Positions 1 through 7,568 of a DNA stretch of 41,306 bases are shown one piece after another (position 1 is the first letter of the stretch; every line of letters begins with the position of its first letter). The notes beneath the pieces were generated by a model, which was not told where the DNA came from, did no database searches, and saw only the letters and a program-made list of their open reading frames with translations. The translations under genes were made by a program, and so were the position numbers. Source of the stretch: Paenibacillus timonensis (GTDB taxonomy: Bacteria > Bacillota > Bacilli > Paenibacillales > Paenibacillaceae). Location: NCBI RefSeq assembly GCF_022427145.1, contig NZ_JAKSXN010000051.1, forward strand, positions 1 through 41,306. Reading direction: 5' to 3'.

Positions 1-25
1 CCCCCAAGGGCCCGGCCTTTTTAAG

Positions 26-1186
26 TTAAGTTCCGCTGCGGGCCGCCCGGTTGCGGCCGGCGTGCTTCGCTTGATATAGCGCTTCGTCGCTCGACTTGAA
101 CAGATCCGACAACGAGGCATCGGAGCCCGACGGAACCGTCACGACTCCGATACTGATCGTGTAATCGGGCCATTTCCGGTTTCCCCTGCCTTCCGCCACG
201 GCCGCACGCAGCGATTCGGCAAAATGATCCGAGGTTCGCTCGTCCGCCCCGGGGAGAAACATGGCGAATTCGTCTCCGCCATACCGGCCGAACAAATCCC
301 CTGCCTTCAGCAAAGGCCGGACCGTTCCGGCGAACTCCCGCAGCAGCTCGTCCCCGATAGGGTGCCCGAAGGAGTCGTTGATCGTTTTAAAGTGATCGAC
401 GTCGATCAGGATGAACGACGCAGGGAGCGCTTCCTGCCTGCAACGGAGCAGCGTCTCCCGCGTCTCGTGCATGAACGCCCGGCGATTCAGTGCGCCGGTC
501 AAGTCATCATTATTGGCCAACCGCAACAATTTTCGGTCCGCCTGTTCTTTCGACAACAGAAAAAAACCCGTATTCCCCAGCATCATGATCACGTATAGAG
601 CAAGAAAGGATAAGGTTCGGTAAAAGCCCGGACCCAGCATGTCCACCGGCACGGGCGAAAATAAGGCCAGCGGGGTTCGAATGATCAACGCGGCTGCTAC
701 GGTCAAATACATGTAACCCAAAAGAAGCGACAACGTCGATCTTCCCGGGGAAGCCGCCATCCTGCCGGCAGGAACGCCGATCATGACCGCGATCGAAAGC
801 GACGCCACCGCAATGCGAAGCGAAGCGGAGTTATGCAGGACTTCAACCAGCAGATAAGCAACCAGTCCAGCCCCCGTCCAATACAAATAAAACCGCCTAA
901 CCTTGGATCCGAACCCGCCAGTCACCCTCAGCAAAGCCGTCGATTCCAGCGCAACGCCGAACAGGAAAAACAGGTTGGCCGCAACGATGACCGCCATGCC
1001 CGGAGCTTGCCCCGATACGACGAATAGCCCCCAGGTCATAGCCTGAAGCCACTTGGAGGCATAAAACATCTCCAGCGCCGGGTCCTTGGCTGTTTGGTGC
1101 CTGTAAGCACTAAAGAGGATAACGGCAAGAAGGTGGCCCAGCACAAGCAATACGAATACCGTCATCCTATCCAGATTCATGTCCAT
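26..1186 (-). CDS. Membrane-anchored diguanylate cyclase (GGDEF protein)
   Basis: The predicted 386-residue protein would make cyclic di-GMP from two GTP. The N-terminal half (about residues 5-200) is a run of hydrophobic segments, six or seven likely membrane helices, followed by a C-terminal GGDEF domain from about 220 to 380. The GGDEF signature is intact at residues 303-307 (RYGGDEF), and an FKTINDSFGHPIGD-type substrate segment precedes it. The inhibitory I-site position reads KAGD rather than RxxD, so product inhibition may be weak or absent. No EAL or HD-GYP domain is present. The ATG at 1186 is preferred because GGTGGG lies about 9 nt upstream; a GTG at 1201 would add five residues. 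The gene has its own unit, separated from the upstream transporter by a terminator. The membrane part is not a sensor family I can name with confidence. Confidence 0.88.
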   Translation of the reverse strand: MDMNLDRMTVFVLLVLGHLLAVILFSAYRHQTAKDPALEMFYASKWLQAMTWGLFVVSGQAPGMAVIVAANLFFLFGVALESTALLRVTGGFGSKVRRFYLYWTGAGLVAYLLVEVLHNSASLRIAVASLSIAVMIGVPAGRMAASPGRSTLSLLLGYMYLTVAAALIIRTPLALFSPVPVDMLGPGFYRTLSFLALYVIMMLGNTGFFLLSKEQADRKLLRLANNDDLTGALNRRAFMHETRETLLRCRQEALPASFILIDVDHFKTINDSFGHPIGDELLREFAGTVRPLLKAGDLFGRYGGDEFAMFLPGADERTSDHFAESLRAAVAEGRGNRKWPDYTISIGVVTVPSGSDASLSDLFKSSDEALYQAKHAGRNRAARSGT

Positions 1187-1285
1187 CTTGACGTTTCCCA
1201 CCGTCTCTATCGCATATTTATTTATCCTAAATTTAAATGATTACTCTATCATAACTCAAATATCGCGAAAGAGGGATGCGAGCAT

Positions 1286-1332
1286 AAAAAAAGCGAGTTT
1301 CTCCGACCCAGGGAACGGGCGCAGGAACTCGC
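1286..1332 (-). terminator. Rho-independent terminator after the DMT transporter
   Basis: Arms GCGAGTT and AACTCGC (with further partial pairing inside) are followed on the minus strand by seven T. It lies 21 bp after the transporter stop and separates it from the diguanylate cyclase gene. Confidence 0.8.
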
Positions 1333-1352
1333 TTCTGTTTATTAACGAAATG

Positions 1353-2372
1353 TTATTGGTTAGCTGCTCCTTGGCGGGAGATCAGGAACAATGTGCCCCA
1401 AATCAGCACGAATCCGCACGCTTGAGCCACCGTAATCATTTGCTGGAAGGCGATCCAGTTGATCAGGACGCCAACCATCGGGAAGCTCAGCTCCGCCAGC
1501 GTGGCGACCGACGCTTTGGTCGTCGTCAGCCCCTTGTAGTACACAAGCAGGCTGAGGAGCCCGGGCAGCAGCGCTTGTCCCAGCATGTTGAGGGAGAGCG
1601 CGGCGATTTGCGAGGTGCCGGCCGGCAGATTCCAGGCAGCCCCTTCGTTCCAAGTGATGGCAAGCAGCAGCGGCAGGGCCAAAATAAACCGCAGCGACGT
1701 CACCGTCTCATATTTCATATGTCCGACCATCATCCGGCCCATCACCGTGGACCCGCCCCACAACGCGGCCGCGCCCAGCGACAGCAGGCTGCCGATCTGC
1801 ACGAAATCGCTCCAATGCCCGATCGGCATCGTAAATCCGAAGGTCAGCAAATACGTTCCGAGCAGCGCAATGAGCAAGAAGCCGAAGAAGAACCGCGGCA
1901 GCTTCTCCTTGAGCAGCAATCCGGCCAACAGGATGGCAAACAGCGGCTGCATCTTTTGCAGCAGCAGCACGGCGTTCAGATCGCCGTTCGACAGCGCCAT
2001 CGTAAACAGGATCGTGGCGATGGCCGAACCGCCCCAGGATATAAAGAGCAGCGCGCCGCCTTGCTTCCAGCCGAGCCCTTTGAGCTCGGTACGGTTTTTC
2101 CACAAGACCGGGATGGCGAAGAGCGCGATAATGAGATGCTCGATGAGTACGATCTGCGCCGAGGTGAGCGACTTCAGCAGGATGACCCGGAACAAGGGGT
2201 CGACGCCCCACAGTGCCGCGCCTAATACGACGAGCCAAAAACCGCTGCGCGATTTGCGAGCCTCCGTCGTCTTGGACGAAGGCTGAACCTGGCTTGACGT
2301 GCCCGCTAGCGCCCCTGCGCCCGCTCCGGCTTGGATTCGGATGCCGCTGCTTGCATTTGCTTTTTCCATCAT
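1353..2372 (-). CDS. EamA/DMT-family transporter under FMN riboswitch control (candidate riboflavin-related transporter)
   Basis: The 339-residue product has about ten hydrophobic helices forming two EamA-like halves (about 45-180 and 190-330), which is the drug/metabolite transporter fold. A polar N-terminal extension of about 40 residues, rich in Ser, Ala and Gly, precedes the first helix. The start is the first of two consecutive ATG codons, 6 nt after GGGG. The leader is a canonical FMN aptamer (2502-2652) followed by an intrinsic terminator (2406-2444), so transcription should fall when FMN is plentiful. FMN aptamers normally control riboflavin synthesis or uptake genes. In proteobacteria RibN, also DMT family, is a riboflavin transporter associated with FMN riboswitches; in Bacillales the usual importer is RibU, an unrelated ECT S-component-type protein. 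Riboflavin or precursor import is therefore an inference from regulation, not from transporter residues. Monocistronic. Confidence 0.85.
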   Translation of the reverse strand: MMEKANASSGIRIQAGAGAGALAGTSSQVQPSSKTTEARKSRSGFWLVVLGAALWGVDPLFRVILLKSLTSAQIVLIEHLIIALFAIPVLWKNRTELKGLGWKQGGALLFISWGGSAIATILFTMALSNGDLNAVLLLQKMQPLFAILLAGLLLKEKLPRFFFGFLLIALLGTYLLTFGFTMPIGHWSDFVQIGSLLSLGAAALWGGSTVMGRMMVGHMKYETVTSLRFILALPLLLAITWNEGAAWNLPAGTSQIAALSLNMLGQALLPGLLSLLVYYKGLTTTKASVATLAELSFPMVGVLINWIAFQQMITVAQACGFVLIWGTLFLISRQGAANQ

Positions 2373-2405
2373 GTTTGTCCCCTTCTTGAATAGAGGGTCT
2401 ACGCA

Positions 2406-2444
2406 GAAAACCCCCGCATCGACCTTCGTAAAGGTTTGCGGGGG
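2406..2444 (-). terminator. Riboswitch expression-platform terminator
   Basis: Outer arms CCCCCGCA (2411-2418) and TGCGGGGG (2437-2444) with an inner CCTT/AAGG stem are followed on the minus strand by TTTT (2407-2410). It stands between the FMN aptamer and the transporter start at 2372, the expected place for ligand-induced termination. Confidence 0.85.
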
Positions 2445-2501
2445 CTGACCAAATAAGCCTGGCAGGAACCGTGAGGTCCCTGGATCAAACTAAGCTTGAT
2501 T

Positions 2502-2652
2502 GATCTTCTCCCATCCGGACTTTACCGTCGGCCTTGGAATCGCACCAAGTCAGTCGCGCGCGGCCGTTAAAGCCGCAGGCGAGTCGCGGGCTGCGGTTTC
2601 CCTGCTGGAAAACCTCACCGCCGGTCAGGAATTTCACCCTACCCCGAAGATC
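2502..2652 (-). promoter_or_regulatory. FMN riboswitch aptamer (RFN element)
   Basis: Reading the minus strand, the conserved RFN blocks occur in order: AGGGTGAAATTCC, GACCGGCGGT, CAGCCCGCGA, TGGTGCGATTCC, GCCGACGGT and AGTCCGGATGGGAGAAG. P1 is formed by 7 perfectly complementary bases, GATCTTC at 2646-2652 with GAAGATC at 2502-2508. The aptamer lies 130 nt upstream of the DMT transporter and nothing else is downstream before it. This is direct sequence recognition of a known class. Confidence 0.97.
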
Positions 2653-2689
2653 TCTATTCTTTTAAATTTTGATTACTTAAGTTGTTTCT

Positions 2690-2695
2690 ATCATA
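2690..2695 (-). promoter_or_regulatory. Possible -10 box for the FMN-riboswitch transcript
   Basis: TATGAT on the minus strand stands about 38 nt upstream of the aptamer's first base. No good -35 hexamer lies at 16-18 nt, so the promoter assignment is weak. Confidence 0.35.
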
Positions 2696-2760
2696 ACGCA
2701 GGATGTAGCGTAACTATGTTACAAAAATCACAAAGTCTGCCTGCATCCCCGAATTCGGAA

Positions 2761-4047
2761 TTATCCCCGTTTGACCACGTCGAAATTGTTTTCGATCAAC
2801 AGCCAATTTTGCGGGAAACTCAACCCTAGCTTCCAGTAGCTCATCCCGCGCAGCCCCAGCTCCTTGACCAGGTTAAACTTGGCTTGGATCGAGCGGGCGT
2901 CCTCAAACCATACTTCGTGTTCCCGTCCCTCGCCATCCCAATAATGAAAAAACGGAGCTTGGTCGCGCTCGCTGTACCGGATGGCGACGCCATGCCGCGC
3001 GGCGATTTGGATCGCCTGCTGCGGACTGACCGCCCGGGCGACGCTTCCCTGCACGAACGGCAGCGTCCAGTCGTAGCCGTACAGGTTTTGGCCCATCATG
3101 ATTTTCGAGCCCGGCATCTCGGTCAGCGCATATTCGATCACCCGTCTGACCGGACCGATCGGCGACACCGCCTGGGCCGGACCGCCGCTATAGCCCCATT
3201 CGTAGGTCATGATCACGACGAAGTCGGCGATTTCCCCGTGCGCCCGGTAATCATGCGCTTCGTACCACAAGCCTTGCTGGCCGGCACTCGTCTTGGGCGC
3301 CAGGGCGGTAGACATCAGCCAGCCCTGCTGCGCAAAACGCGCCTTGGCTTTACGCAGGAAGGCGTTGTAAGCTTCCCGGTCGGCCGGCCGCAAGAACTCG
3401 AAATCGAAATGGATGTCCCGAAAGCCGTAATTGCTCGCCGTCGTAACGATGTTGTCCAGAAAACGGTCCTGCACCGGGATATCGTTCAGCAGAATCCGGC
3501 CAAGCTCATCGCTGAACTGATCGTTCTCCTGGTTCGTGATCACCATCATCAGCACGACCCGGTTCGCCCGGGCAATTTCCGGAAATCGGTTCAGCGGGGG
3601 CTCCCGCAGCGAACCGTCCCGCTGCGCTTGAAAGCTGAACGGGGCAAGGTACGTCAGGTGCGGCGCCGCTTCACGCGCGCTTTCCTCCAGCGCCGGCGCA
3701 ACCGTTCCGCCGCGCGGCTCGACATAAGCGTTGAATTCGGCGTTTCTTCGCGGCCGCGGCGGGATGTACAGCCGAAATCCGACCGACAGGGTTTGGTCTG
3801 CGGAAATGGCGTTAACGCGGGCCAGCTCCTGATAACTTAAACCAAAACGCCGGGCGATCGACCATAAGCTGTCCCCGGGTTGAACCCAGTAATAGCTGCC
3901 GACGATCGGGATAACCAAGGTTTGTCCGACCACAAGCCCCTCGGGGTTCGGCAACTCGTTTGCCTCAACGATATCTTCATAAGGTACGCCATAGGCTTCC
4001 GCGATGCTATACGTCGTTTGGCCTTGCTGGACGACATGAATCTGCAT
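2761..4047 (-). CDS. yaaH: LysM-GH18 spore peptidoglycan hydrolase, YaaH/SleL type
   Basis: The 428-residue protein begins directly with two LysM repeats (about residues 2-47 and 52-97; QGQTTYSIAEAYGV and PGDSLWSIARRFGLSYQEL), followed by a GH18 chitinase-like barrel from about 115 to 425. The catalytic strand reads DIHFDFEFL, placing the proposed acid/base at Glu217. There is no signal peptide, as in B. subtilis YaaH, which has almost the same length (427 aa). That family localises to the spore and, as SleL, acts as an N-acetylglucosaminidase on cortex fragments during germination; the activity here is inferred from the family. The start has a strong GGAGGAGGGG site. A sigma-E-like promoter is seen upstream at 4083-4112, consistent with mother-cell expression. 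No other spore gene adjoins it. Confidence 0.9.
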   Translation of the reverse strand: MQIHVVQQGQTTYSIAEAYGVPYEDIVEANELPNPEGLVVGQTLVIPIVGSYYWVQPGDSLWSIARRFGLSYQELARVNAISADQTLSVGFRLYIPPRPRRNAEFNAYVEPRGGTVAPALEESAREAAPHLTYLAPFSFQAQRDGSLREPPLNRFPEIARANRVVLMMVITNQENDQFSDELGRILLNDIPVQDRFLDNIVTTASNYGFRDIHFDFEFLRPADREAYNAFLRKAKARFAQQGWLMSTALAPKTSAGQQGLWYEAHDYRAHGEIADFVVIMTYEWGYSGGPAQAVSPIGPVRRVIEYALTEMPGSKIMMGQNLYGYDWTLPFVQGSVARAVSPQQAIQIAARHGVAIRYSERDQAPFFHYWDGEGREHEVWFEDARSIQAKFNLVKELGLRGMSYWKLGLSFPQNWLLIENNFDVVKRG

Positions 4048-4082
4048 CTACTCCCCTCCTCCATATGGATCATGCTATCTAC

Positions 4083-4112
4083 ATCCTATGAAGGAGCAAG
4101 TTTGGCCTATTC
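4083..4112 (-). promoter_or_regulatory. Candidate sigma-E-type promoter of yaaH
   Basis: On the minus strand GAATAGG (ATA at 4108-4110) and CATAGGAT (4083-4090) are separated by 17 nt after the ATA, resembling the sigma-E pattern ATA then CATACA-T. B. subtilis yaaH is a sigma-E gene. The -10 match is imperfect, so this is tentative. Confidence 0.35.
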
Positions 4113-4129
4113 CGCTAGCTAGAGTTGCA

Positions 4130-5005
4130 TTAGAATGCCGGAAGGGCAATCTCGTCGTAATTGTCTTTAAGGAACTGCTTCACTTCCGGGCTGGAAATTG
4201 CCTTGGCCAGCTTCTGGATCGCTTCCGAATCCCGGTTGTCTTGACGGGCGACCAGGGTAATCGCGAAAGCCGAATCGACGGTTTCCGTCAACAAAGCGTC
4301 CTTCTTCGGCGTTAGTCCCAGCGGGCTGGCATAAGCCGGGGTCATCAGCACCAAATCGGCGTCGTCCAGCATCCGGGCCAGCATGAGCAGGTCTACTTCT
4401 TCGAATTTATAGTTATGGCTGTTTTCCACGATGTCCGCCTGGGTGGCTTCGATACCCACCCCTTCCTTCAGCTTGATCACGCCGGCTTTATCCAGCATGA
4501 CAAGCGAGCGGCCGATGTTGGAGGGGTCGTTTGCGATCGCGATCGTCGCCCCGTCCGGCAATTCCTCCATCGATTTATAGCGTTTGGAGTAAGCGCCATA
4601 AATCGCGTGGTATACCGGTTGAACCGGAACCAGCTCGGTATTTTTGCTCTCGTTGTACTGCTCCATGTAAGGCACGTGCTGGAAGAAATTCGCGTCCACT
4701 TCCTTGTTCGCCAGCGCGTCGTTTGGTTGTACATTGTCGGACAAAACGACGACTTCCAGGTTGATGCCTTCCTCTTTCAATTGCGGTTTGATCAACTCCA
4801 GGATGTCCGTCATCGGCGGAATCAAGGAAGCGACCTTCAGCGTGGTTGTCTCCGTCGCCTCGGACTCGGCCGTAGCCGGCGTCGCCACGCCCGTCTCTGC
4901 ATTACCGCCATTCGAAGCGTTCGAAGCATTGCCATTGTTGCCGCATGCGCTTAGCACCAGCATCAGCAGCGCAAGCGTCATCATCCATTTTCCTGTCTTA
5001 AACAT
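4130..5005 (-). CDS. metQ: Methionine ABC transporter substrate-binding lipoprotein MetQ
   Basis: The 291-residue NlpA/MetQ-family lipoprotein binds methionine outside the cell and delivers it to MetI-MetN. The signal peptide ends in the lipobox LVLSAC with the lipidated Cys at residue 21, followed by a Asn/Gly/Ser-rich tether. The binding domain from about 52 shows family stretches such as EVDANFFQHVPYM and ANDPSNIGRSLVMLDKAG. It is last in metN-metI-metQ, 17 bp after metI, with a GGAGGGAG ribosome site. MetQ proteins can bind L- or D-methionine or related compounds, so substrate is assigned at family level. Confidence 0.93.
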   Translation of the reverse strand: MFKTGKWMMTLALLMLVLSACGNNGNASNASNGGNAETGVATPATAESEATETTTLKVASLIPPMTDILELIKPQLKEEGINLEVVVLSDNVQPNDALANKEVDANFFQHVPYMEQYNESKNTELVPVQPVYHAIYGAYSKRYKSMEELPDGATIAIANDPSNIGRSLVMLDKAGVIKLKEGVGIEATQADIVENSHNYKFEEVDLLMLARMLDDADLVLMTPAYASPLGLTPKKDALLTETVDSAFAITLVARQDNRDSEAIQKLAKAISSPEVKQFLKDNYDEIALPAF

Positions 5006-5022
5006 GGTTTCTCCCTCCGATA

Positions 5023-5703
5023 TTAGCGTTTATCCAGCCAGCGGGACAACGCATTCCCTATAAATTGGATTCCTTGCACTAAAACGATCATCAGCAGGAT
5101 CACAACGGCCATCAGCTCGGTTTCGAAGCGCTGATAGCCGTAGCGGATGGCGAAATCGCCAACCCCGCCGCCGCCGACCACGCCCATGACCGTCGAGTAG
5201 GAAATGAAGCTGATGGTTGAGGAAGTCAGCCCCAGCACTAGACCGGAACGGGCTTCCACGTACAAAAATTTCGTGATGATCTGAAGTCTTGACGCGCCCA
5301 TGGACCGCGCCGATTCGATCACTCCCCGGGGCACCTCCAGCAGCGATTGCTCGACGAATCGCGCATAAATGGCGATCGCAACGACCGCCAGCGGGATGGA
5401 GGCCGCCAGCGTCCCGATCGCCGTGCCGACGATGAGGCGGGTGAGCGGAATCATAAACACCACCAGCAGCAGGAACGGAAAGGAGCGAACGACGTTCACT
5501 GCCCCGTTTAACAATCCGTACCCGAGCCGGTGTTCATAAAGCTGGCCTTTGCCGGTCAGATACAAGGCCGTCCCCGCCGGCAAACCAAGCAGGACGGCTG
5601 CCAGCAGCGCGATCCCGACCATGACGAAGGTCTCGCCGACCGCTTCGCCGATTTGGCTGCGAAACTGGACGAAGCCGTCCCACATCAAGGCTATATCCAA
5701 CAC
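5023..5703 (-). CDS. metI: Methionine ABC transporter permease MetI
   Basis: This 226-residue inner-membrane protein has five or six helices and the binding-protein-dependent permease loop ESARSMGASRLQIITKFLY that docks on the ATPase. The GTG at 5703 is chosen because GGAGG stands 7 nt upstream and it begins 2 nt after the metN stop, giving the normal MetI length; the reading frame stays open upstream into metN but that extension lacks permease character. The GGGGVGDFAIRYGYQRFE segment near the C-terminus is typical of MetI. It lies between metN and metQ in one operon. Confidence 0.93.
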   Translation of the reverse strand: MLDIALMWDGFVQFRSQIGEAVGETFVMVGIALLAAVLLGLPAGTALYLTGKGQLYEHRLGYGLLNGAVNVVRSFPFLLLVVFMIPLTRLIVGTAIGTLAASIPLAVVAIAIYARFVEQSLLEVPRGVIESARSMGASRLQIITKFLYVEARSGLVLGLTSSTISFISYSTVMGVVGGGGVGDFAIRYGYQRFETELMAVVILLMIVLVQGIQFIGNALSRWLDKR

Positions 5704-5705
5704 CC

Positions 5706-6461
5706 TTACACCTCCGTCCCGCCAAGCAGCTGTTCCCGGTACGATGCGCGGTAACCCGCCATGCCGGCCGTTCCATCCTCCGCTTCGTTTCGTTCGAGCG
5801 TAAACGCATCGGTTAGCCGGCCGTCCTCCATGACCGAAACCCCTTGGCAAATGCTGCGCACCACGTCCATCTCATGCGTGACGATCACGATGGTCACCCC
5901 CAGCGTCCGATGGATATGCAGCAGCACCTCGAGAATCTCCGCGGTCGTCTTCGGATCCAACGAAGAGGTCGGCTCATCGCAGAGCAGGAGCTCCGGCCGG
6001 CTCGCCAACGCCCGTGCGATGGCCACCCGCTGCTTCTGCCCTCCGCTGAGGGAAGCCGGGTATTGGCCGGCTTTGTCCTCCAGGCCGACGAAACGCAGGC
6101 ATTCCCGCACACGGTCGGCGCGCTCCCGCTTCGGCAAGCCCGCAAGCTCCAGCGGAACGGAGACGTTGCCGCTAACCGTCCGGTTATTCAGCAGGTGAAA
6201 TTGCTGAAAAATCATCCCGATCGACCGGCGTACTTCACGCCGCGCCGCCTCAGGGAGCGCGGTAAGCTCCTGGCCCAGGACCGTTACTTTCCCTTGATCC
6301 GGCAGCTCCAGAGCGTTCATCATGCGCAGTAGCGTCGATTTCCCTGCCCCGCTGGGGCCGATGACGCCGTGGATCGTGCCTTGGGGAATCCGCAAGGATA
6401 CGTCGCGTACCGCCTCGAATTGCCCGTTTTGCACGCTGTACGATTTACTGACATGCTCCAA
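5706..6461 (-). CDS. metN: Methionine ABC transporter ATP-binding protein MetN (short form)
   Basis: ATPase of the methionine importer. Walker A is GPSGAGKST at residues 35-43, the Q-loop reads GMIFQQFHLL, the signature is LSGGQKQRVAIARAL and Walker B is LLLCDEPTSSLD. At about 251 residues it lacks the C-terminal regulatory NIL/ACT-like domain of typical MetN (about 340 residues), which in E. coli mediates methionine feedback inhibition. The start is odd: the first usable codon is TTG at 6461, 14 nt after the G-run, whereas ATC at 6470, correctly spaced after AGGGGGG, would give the usual I-A-L-E-H-V amino terminus. An in-frame TAG lies just upstream, so there is no other choice. First gene of metNIQ. 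Confidence 0.9.
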   Translation of the reverse strand: MEHVSKSYSVQNGQFEAVRDVSLRIPQGTIHGVIGPSGAGKSTLLRMMNALELPDQGKVTVLGQELTALPEAARREVRRSIGMIFQQFHLLNNRTVSGNVSVPLELAGLPKRERADRVRECLRFVGLEDKAGQYPASLSGGQKQRVAIARALASRPELLLCDEPTSSLDPKTTAEILEVLLHIHRTLGVTIVIVTHEMDVVRSICQGVSVMEDGRLTDAFTLERNEAEDGTAGMAGYRASYREQLLGGTEV

Positions 6462-6543
6462 AGCGATGATAAGCGCCCCCCCTTTCGGGCTTCTTCTGTA
6501 CTACTTATTTTAAAGATCTGTTTCATCGATCTTTCACCAGTTG

Positions 6544-6572
6544 ATTATAGACTATTAATTACGCTGTGTCAC
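6544..6572 (-). promoter_or_regulatory. Sigma-A promoter of metNIQ with a start-site inverted repeat
   Basis: On the minus strand GTGACA (6567-6572), a 17-nt spacer and TATAAT (6544-6549) form a near-consensus promoter. The leader to metN is only about 75 nt, too short for a SAM (S-box) riboswitch. A 7-bp inverted repeat, AAAGATC/GATCTTT at 6512-6534, sits right at the predicted start site and could be an operator or a 5' hairpin. Confidence 0.75.
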
Positions 6573-6611
6573 TAAATTATGTTCATTATTATAAGAGATA
6601 ATCAAAAACGC

Positions 6612-6638
6612 AAAAAACCACCATCGACTTCGGTGGTT
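6612..6638 (-). terminator. Terminator after the YcgL-like gene
   Basis: AACCACC (6616-6622) and GGTGGTT (6632-6638) flank a 9-nt loop. Six T follow on the minus strand and a T-run also follows on the plus strand, so it may work both ways. Confidence 0.85.
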
Positions 6639-6643
6639 GTTTT

Positions 6644-7525
6644 TTACCCTAATCTGATGTTCCAAACCTCCCGCAGGACGGAGCGAAACAATTCATCCAG
6701 CCTGTCATGCAGCGTATCCTCGCTCCGGTTTCGGGATTCCAGCGCCGGAGCAAGCCGCTCAAAATATGCCAAGCGGTCGGCCAAGTATTCGTCCAACCGG
6801 GGAAGGCGGGGCTCCGGTTCGGGTTTGGCCCCGCTTTTCTTACGCGCCAGCAGCAGTCCGACCTCCTCCTGGAGCCCGCCGCCGCTTACGTCCGGCAATG
6901 CCGCCTCGACGAGCTTCTCGATGTCCATCGGCGGCGGCGTTCCGCGGCTCTCGATCCAAGCGCAGGCCAGCAGCGGCCGGAGGACGTAGAAGTAGGCCTT
7001 AGGCGCGGCCTTCTCGCCTCTCAGCTCCGTCCGCAGGTTGCGCTTCGCCATATGCAAATAATGGTGGATCGCCGCCTTCGCGGAGAAGGCGAGCGGCGTC
7101 AGGGCCTGCAGCCGTTCCGGAAGCCGAAAGGCTTCGGCGTAGACGATCGGCGAGGCCAGCCACTCGAATAAGGCCGGATTGCCTTTGCCGAGCAGCGACA
7201 ACGCCTTGCGCAGATCCCAACCGGCCAGGTCAAGGCCGCCGGCGTTCCCCGGCTGAGCCAGCACGGAACCCTCCTCTCCAGGGTGGGAACCCCCCGTGCC
7301 GATGCCGATCGGGCGCTCGATGACGTCTCTTTTGTCCCTGATCGACAAATACCACTCCACCGGCCGCACGTAAAGGAACCTCACGTCGTAATCGCTGGCG
7401 GCGGACGCGTAAGCCCAGGCCCGGCTGCCCGCTTCGCAAGCGTAAAGAACGCGCACCCGTTCCGTTTTCTCCACTTGCCGCAATTGGCTCAAGATCAACG
7501 ATCGATGGTCTTCCGTTTGCTCCAT
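6644..7525 (-). CDS. YcgL-like predicted nucleotidyltransferase
   Basis: The 293-residue protein belongs to the DNA polymerase beta-like nucleotidyltransferase superfamily (YcgL group). Near the N-terminus (about 30-60) it has CEAGSRAWAYASAASDYDVRFLYVRP, written here in two parts: the GSRAW helix entry and the SDYDVRF metal-binding aspartates. A helical middle and C-terminal region follows (about 130-290) with an H-rich segment KAAIHHYLHMAKRNLRTEL. Members of this family are widespread and their substrate is not established, so no reaction is claimed. It begins 43 bp after the SDR gene with an AAAGGAG site and ends in a good terminator, suggesting a two-gene operon with that oxidoreductase. 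Confidence 0.8.
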   Translation of the reverse strand: MEQTEDHRSLILSQLRQVEKTERVRVLYACEAGSRAWAYASAASDYDVRFLYVRPVEWYLSIRDKRDVIERPIGIGTGGSHPGEEGSVLAQPGNAGGLDLAGWDLRKALSLLGKGNPALFEWLASPIVYAEAFRLPERLQALTPLAFSAKAAIHHYLHMAKRNLRTELRGEKAAPKAYFYVLRPLLACAWIESRGTPPPMDIEKLVEAALPDVSGGGLQEEVGLLLARKKSGAKPEPEPRLPRLDEYLADRLAYFERLAPALESRNRSEDTLHDRLDELFRSVLREVWNIRLG

Positions 7526-7568
7526 CCGCGCTAGCTCCTTTCTTGCCCGGCCTAGCCGGCTCCCGCGC

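Noticed and set aside
1179..2225. 348-codon plus-strand frame opposite the DMT transporter
   Set aside because: Gln/Arg-rich low-complexity shadow; it also crosses the terminator between two minus-strand genes.
6462..6640. SAM (S-box) or T-box element before metNIQ
   Set aside because: The space between promoter and gene is about 75 nt and none of the conserved S-box or T-box blocks is present.
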